Positions 6,175 to 9,007 of a DNA stretch of 9,007 bases are shown piece by piece (the first letter of the stretch is position 1; each line of letters starts with the position of its first letter). The notes under the pieces are model-generated. The model was not told where the DNA came from, ran no database searches, and saw only the letters and a list, made by a program, of their open reading frames with translations. The translations under genes were made by a program, and so were the position numbers. The stretch covers positions 1 to 9,007 of the forward strand of contig JAITJY010000164.1 of NCBI GenBank assembly GCA_031278675.1. The letters are read 5' to 3'. This DNA comes from Bifidobacteriaceae bacterium. Its GTDB lineage: Bacteria > Actinomycetota > Actinomycetes > Actinomycetales > WQXJ01.

Positions 6175-6772
6175 TGCGCAACCTATCCATAGCCACTCGG
6201 ACAACGGCCACCAGGGCCTGTTTGGCCGCTTCTTTGGAGCGCGCGTCCGAATACATGATTGGGATCTCGGGGCCTACCGCCAAGGCGTCGCGCACGTCCT
6301 CAAGGGTGTGACGGGCGATCCCGTCGAAGCAGTTGATCACCACCACGAACGGGATATTGCGCGATTCAAAGTAGTCGACCGCTGTGAAGCCCTGGTCAAG
6401 CCGGTCGGTGTCGACCAAGACGACCGCGCCGATGGCGCCCCGGACGAGATCGTCCCACATGAACAGGAACCGCTCCTGGCCGGGCGTGCCGAAGAGGTAG
6501 AGCCAAAGCGACTCGCCCAGCGCGATGCGGCCGAAGTCCATTGCCACGGTGGTGGTGTCCTTCTGCGCCGCCCGCCGGCCGGCGTCATCCACCCCGAGCG
6601 AGTGCTCTGTCATATCGGCTTCTGTGTTCAGGGGTTCAATATCAGAAACCGCGCCAATGAAGGTGGTCTTGCCCACGGCGAAGCCGCCGGCGACCACAAT
6701 CTTGACGACCGTTGGCGGCTTGGCGCGAGTCACCGCGCCACCTTGGCTTTGCTCATAGCTCGGATATTGCAT
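6167..6772 (-). CDS. cvnD: Conservon small GTPase CvnD (MglA/Ras-like, P-loop)
   Basis: Role (family): small GTPase of actinobacterial conservons, thought to cycle with the Roadblock and DUF742 partners; related to the polarity switch MglA. Seen: 201 aa. G1/P-loop GGFAVGKTT (29-37), switch-region TTTVAMDFGRI (73-83), G3 FGTPGQERF (94-102) and, in the G4 position, VINCFDG (145-151), where Cys replaces the Lys of NKxD. VLVDTDRLD (118-126) is also typical of the family. There is no membrane segment or lipid anchor. The start is ATG at 6772, set by GGAGAG 8 nt upstream, giving a 20-bp overlap with cvnC. A GTG at 6733 (V14) is a possible alternative that would leave a shorter head before the P-loop. 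The stop overlaps the PAS gene by 8 bp, coupling the GTPase to the pilus genes. Confidence 0.92.
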   Translation of the reverse strand: MQYPSYEQSQGGAVTRAKPPTVVKIVVAGGFAVGKTTFIGAVSDIEPLNTEADMTEHSLGVDDAGRRAAQKDTTTVAMDFGRIALGESLWLYLFGTPGQERFLFMWDDLVRGAIGAVVLVDTDRLDQGFTAVDYFESRNIPFVVVINCFDGIARHTLEDVRDALAVGPEIPIMYSDARSKEAAKQALVAVVRVAMDRLRNA

Positions 6773-7592
6773 TCAGGACACTCTCCAGTAGCTCGAGGGT
6801 TTGCTCACGGGTGACGGCCCCGCCGGCATTGATACCGCCGCCGCCCGCGATGGTGTCGTGGACCAGCAGGACACCGGACTCGGCCAAATCCGAGACCAGG
6901 ACCTTGACTACCCCCACCGGCAGTTTGAGGTGCGCGGAGACCTCCGCGACCGTCAAGTAGGTGGTGGCGATCTGTCTGACTATCGCCAGTTCTTCCGGCG
7001 ACAGTTGCTTGCCTTTGTCCGCCAGCCAGTGCTGGTTGGCGACTTCGAGGATTGATTCGAGGCGGGTCTCCAGGCTGGCCTGGGTGCGTCCGCGGGTGAC
7101 CACGAAGGGGCGGACCGATGAGACCTCGTCCAACACCGGGTCGGGGGCGCGGCCGGGGGGCTCGCGGCGCAGGGCGACGACGGGGAGTTGGCCGGACATT
7201 GGTTCCGCCGTGCTCAGGGCCGGCGGGGCCGGGGCGCCAGCCGGGACAGCCGGAGAGGCCGGGGCGCCAGCCGGGGCGCCAGCCGAGACAGCAGCAGCCG
7301 GGACACCAGCAGCCGGAGCAGCCGGGGCGCCAGCAGCCGGGGCAGCCGCAGCGCTGGCAGCCTCGGCAGCGCTGGCTTCCCGGGCGGCCGCCCGCCCAGG
7401 CGGCCCGGGCTTGCGGCGTTGGACCTGGATTGGCCGCTCGCCGCGATGGGTCAAGCGGCTGGGCGGTTGGGAGCTCTCGCCGGGCGCTGGAACGCGCACG
7501 TTCGCCGGGTTGGCGAGCGAGTCGAAGGAACGCTCCGCGACCTGCGAACGGGTCGTGGGACGTGGGCGCGCCGGCGTGGGCTCGGGTGTCAC
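6753..7592 (-). CDS. cvnC: Conservon DUF742 protein CvnC with an extended Ala/Pro-rich head
   Basis: Seen: 279 aa in three parts. Residues 1-65 are charged and proline-containing; 66-126 are almost purely Ala, Pro and Gly; about 158-279 is the DUF742 domain, with VRPFVVTRGRT (160-170), LSPEELAIVRQIA (197-209), TVAEVSAHLKLPVGVVKVLV (214-233) and SDLAESG (234-240), a winged-helix-like fold. Family knowledge: DUF742 proteins are always found in conservons beside the Roadblock and GTPase proteins and are thought to scaffold them. Members are often only about 120-140 aa, so this one has an unusually long, probably disordered, head. The start is GTG at 7592, overlapping the cvnB stop by 4 bp (GTGA), with GAGGTG 4 nt upstream. 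The linker may tether or space the complex (inference). Confidence 0.88.
   Translation of the reverse strand: MTPEPTPARPRPTTRSQVAERSFDSLANPANVRVPAPGESSQPPSRLTHRGERPIQVQRRKPGPPGRAAAREASAAEAASAAAAPAAGAPAAPAAGVPAAAVSAGAPAGAPASPAVPAGAPAPPALSTAEPMSGQLPVVALRREPPGRAPDPVLDEVSSVRPFVVTRGRTQASLETRLESILEVANQHWLADKGKQLSPEELAIVRQIATTYLTVAEVSAHLKLPVGVVKVLVSDLAESGVLLVHDTIAGGGGINAGGAVTREQTLELLESVLNAISEL
6781..6786 (-). promoter_or_regulatory. Ribosome binding site that supports the cvnD ATG start
   Basis: The minus strand reads GGAGAG, 8 nt before the ATG at 6772-6770 and inside the cvnC coding end. It favours this start over the downstream GTG at 6733. Confidence 0.55.
7215..7397. repeat. Degenerate Ala/Pro-coding repeat inside cvnC
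   Basis: On the plus strand variants of GGGGCGCCAGCCGG and CAGCAGCCGG recur irregularly throughout this stretch, encoding residues 66-126 of CvnC (for example AAGAPAAPAAGVPAAAVSAG). The units are imperfect and of unequal length, so this looks like older slippage-driven growth of a disordered linker. It contrasts with the near-identical 60-bp repeats at the right edge. Confidence 0.65.
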
Positions 7593-8044
7593 ATTCCACC
7601 TCGCACGGTGCCGGTGGTGGGCAGGGAATCACGCATCTGGGCAATCAGCGCCGGGGTCAGAAATGTTTCCGCCCGGCCCACCAGGGTCGCCATCTCATAG
7701 CCCACCAGGCCGACATCGGAATCGGGTTCGCACAGCACAGCCAGGATCGAGCCGTTGGAGATCGACATCAGCATGACGAAGCCCTCCTCGTACTCGATGA
7801 CGGACTGGCGGTCCCGTCCGATCCCAAGTTCCCGCCCGGCCCCGCGCGCCAGCGAGGACATGCCGGAGCAGATCGCGGCCATGATGTCCCCGACCGTGCG
7901 GTCGGCGCCGCCAGACATGGTCATGAGCAGGCCATCGGCGCTAACCACAACACCCAGCCGGGCACCGGGAGTCGAGCGGACAAACGAGTCTAGGAGCCAG
8001 GTCAGGTCCTGCCTGTTCTCCCCGTGTTGGTAGTTGGTGGTCAT
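7589..8044 (-). CDS. cvnB: Conservon Roadblock/LC7-domain protein CvnB (MglB-like)
   Basis: Role (family): small dimeric Roadblock protein that partners the conservon GTPase; its distant relative MglB is the GTPase-activating protein of MglA. Seen: 151 aa. The signature actinobacterial opening is DLTWLLDSFV (13-22), followed by TPGARLGVVVSADGLL (25-40), IMAAICSGMSSLARGAGREL (54-73), EEGFVMLMSISNGSILAVL (86-104) and VGLVGYEMATLV (111-122), which is the alternating strand/helix pattern of the Roadblock fold. The start is ATG at 8044, fixed by AAGGAGG 6 nt upstream. The frame is open 36 codons further up, but that part is low-complexity and would begin inside the kinase gene. The 67-nt gap to the upstream gene shows no hairpin or clear promoter. 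The stop overlaps cvnC by 4 bp. Confidence 0.93.
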   Translation of the reverse strand: MTTNYQHGENRQDLTWLLDSFVRSTPGARLGVVVSADGLLMTMSGGADRTVGDIMAAICSGMSSLARGAGRELGIGRDRQSVIEYEEGFVMLMSISNGSILAVLCEPDSDVGLVGYEMATLVGRAETFLTPALIAQMRDSLPTTGTVRGGM

Positions 8045-8050
8045 GACATT

Positions 8051-8057
8051 CCTCCTT
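8051..8057 (-). promoter_or_regulatory. Strong ribosome binding site of cvnB
   Basis: The minus strand reads AAGGAGG, then six bases, then ATG at 8044. It is the strongest Shine-Dalgarno sequence in the conservon part, sits in the only sizeable gap (8045-8111), and rules out the longer in-frame extension to 8152. Confidence 0.8.
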
Positions 8058-8111
8058 GGATGGACGTGCGGTTTTCCCTTGGCGGCGTTTGGGGGCTGGT
8101 CGCCATGTCCG

Positions 8112-9007
8112 TCACCCCTTCCCGGCCGGCGCGCGGGAACCGCTGCGGCCACGCCTTGTGCCTATTTGGAACGCTGAGAGAGCGGATCGGATCTTGTCCG
8201 CGTCGCGCGCCTTCGGTGGCGTCTTGGACGGCACGGCCGGCGCCGGCATGGACGAGGCGGCGGGTTGCCGACGGGCCAGGCTCGAGGCCGGTTTGGATTC
8301 GGTTCGCTCTGGCCGGTAGACGTTCAAACCGGCCAATTCAGCTAGGGCCTCCTCCTGGATGGAGGCCTTCAGGGCCATCGCCGAGCCAGCGATTGAGCTG
8401 CTTAGATCAGGGATGGCCAGAGCTGAGTTTCCGCCGCCGGGTCGGAGGGTCCCGCCGGTGGAGAATGGTTGGTTGCCCGATGCCGTGCCAGGGCCAGCGC
8501 TGAAGGGCGCCGGCGCCGTTGGGGTCGCCTGAGCGCCGGGCAGGCCTAGGCCGGGCGCCAGCGGACCAGGCAGGGCGGTGCCGCCCCCGGGCGTGAAGGA
8601 GACTGGCCCGGACGTGCCGCCGATGGGCCTGGCTGGCCCACCCAGCGGCGCCCCGGCCGGCGGCGGGATTGAACTGGCCGGCTGGACTGGCGCCACGCCA
8701 ATCGGCGGGAGTGAACCAGCAGGCTGGGCCATCTGAGCGCCAGCCGGCGGCGGTATTGACCCCGGCGGCGGGACCGCACCGGGCGGCGGCACCGAGCCCC
8801 CGGACAGAGTCTGGGCGACCCCAGGCGGCGGGACCGCACCGGGCGGCGGCACCGAACCCCCGGACAGAGTCTGGGCGGCCCCAGGCGGCGGGACCGCACC
8901 GGGCGGCGGCACTGAGCCCCCGGACAGAGTCTGGGCGGCACCAGGCGGCGGGACCGCACCGGGCGGCGGCACCGAGCCCACGGACAGAGTCTGGGCGGCC
9001 CCAGGCG
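8112..9007 (-). CDS. cvnA: C-terminal tail of the conservon sensor histidine kinase CvnA (runs off the right edge)
   Basis: Seen: about 298 codons, open to the window edge and ending in TGA at 8114-8112. The edge-proximal half is Pro/Gly-rich, with four near-identical 20-residue units of the form SVPPPGAVPPPGAAQTLSGG plus looser IPPPAGA units. The last 90 residues are less biased and end in KIRSALSAFQIGTRRGRSGS. Family knowledge: kinases that head conservons typically have long Pro-rich tails after the ATPase domain and end in a similar LS-x-FQ-x-G-xx-RGR block. Position directly before cvnB agrees. The HAMP, dimerisation and ATPase domains would lie beyond 9007 and are not visible, so the kinase identity rests on the tail and the context. 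It could instead be an unrelated Pro-rich protein. An internal GTG near 8981 is a repeat codon, not a start. Confidence 0.72.
   Translation of the reverse strand, partial: PGAAQTLSVGSVPPPGAVPPPGAAQTLSGGSVPPPGAVPPPGAAQTLSGGSVPPPGAVPPPGVAQTLSGGSVPPPGAVPPPGSIPPPAGAQMAQPAGSLPPIGVAPVQPASSIPPPAGAPLGGPARPIGGTSGPVSFTPGGGTALPGPLAPGLGLPGAQATPTAPAPFSAGPGTASGNQPFSTGGTLRPGGGNSALAIPDLSSSIAGSAMALKASIQEEALAELAGLNVYRPERTESKPASSLARRQPAASSMPAPAVPSKTPPKARDADKIRSALSAFQIGTRRGRSGSRAPAGKG
8761..9007. repeat. 60-bp in-frame tandem repeat in the cvnA tail (4 copies plus part of a fifth)
   Basis: Units at 8761-8820, 8821-8880, 8881-8940 and 8941-9000 differ from one another at only a few positions, and a further unit begins at 9001 and leaves the window. 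Each encodes 20 residues with two PPPG turns and an AQTLSG block. Observed changes are few: GAC for GGC at 8817-8819 (Ala to Val), silent changes at 8856 and 8913, and CCA for CCC at 8978-8980, which turns Gly to Val. The near identity points to recent expansion by slippage or unequal crossing-over, so copy number probably varies between strains. Confidence 0.93.

Noticed and set aside
6175..6204. TTG start at 6204 for the PAS protein
   Set aside because: It would need a 38-bp overlap with cvnD and a rare start codon. The ATG at 6174 gives the 8-bp overlap seen as a style in this operon.
5395..7993. Plus-strand open frames opposite the PAS, cvnD, cvnC and cvnB genes
   Set aside because: They have no recognisable motif and no good ribosome binding site, and they are low-complexity where they oppose the Ala/Pro region. 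Antisense shadows explain them.
8045..8152. Longer start for the Roadblock protein at 8152
   Set aside because: The extra 36 residues are Arg/Pro/Gly low-complexity, overlap the end of the kinase gene and lack homology to the family. The AAGGAGG site sits exactly before the ATG at 8044.
8761..9007. CRISPR array or regulatory iterons
   Set aside because: The units are head-to-tail with no spacers, have a period of exactly 20 codons, and stay in frame with a Pro-rich protein. They are coding tandem repeats.

Overview
The window reads as chromosome of a high-GC Gram-positive bacterium (Actinomycetota). The main reason is a four-gene conservon cluster: sensor kinase tail, Roadblock/LC7 protein, DUF742 protein and small GTPase. 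This arrangement is characteristic of Actinomycetota. GTG starts, GC-rich third positions and short 4-bp start/stop overlaps fit. No rRNA, tRNA, IS element, integrase or CRISPR array is visible. I cannot name a genus.

Layout: every supported gene is on the minus strand, so transcription runs from high to low coordinates. 9007-8112 is the C-terminal end of a long proline-rich protein, probably the conservon sensor histidine kinase (cvnA), cut by the window edge and carrying a 60-bp tandem repeat. Then come cvnB (Roadblock, 8044-7589), cvnC (DUF742 with a long Ala/Pro linker, 7592-6753), cvnD (MglA/Ras-like GTPase, 6772-6167), a soluble Aer-type PAS protein (6174-4753), pilB/gspE extension ATPase (4756-3077), pilT retraction ATPase (3080-1929) and pilC/gspF platform protein (1922-702). 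From cvnB to pilC the junctions are overlaps of 4, 20, 8, 4 and 4 bp and one 6-nt gap, so the seven genes look like one translationally coupled operon. A 485-bp non-coding or weakly coding stretch (217-701) follows. It is less GC-rich and unusually full of small inverted repeats. At the left edge is the start of a further pilus gene: a class III prepilin-like N-terminus with a strong ribosome binding site, from 216 to beyond position 1.

How the genes may work together (inference): the conservon is an actinobacterial signalling module in which a membrane kinase is thought to act on a Roadblock/DUF742/GTPase complex. Here it is fused at operon level to a PAS sensor and to the motor (PilB, PilT) and platform (PilC) of a retractable type IV pilus. 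This resembles the MglA/MglB (GTPase/Roadblock) control of type IV pili in Myxococcus, and suggests a redox- or ligand-tuned GTPase switch for pilus extension and retraction in an actinobacterium. It is the most interesting content of the window.
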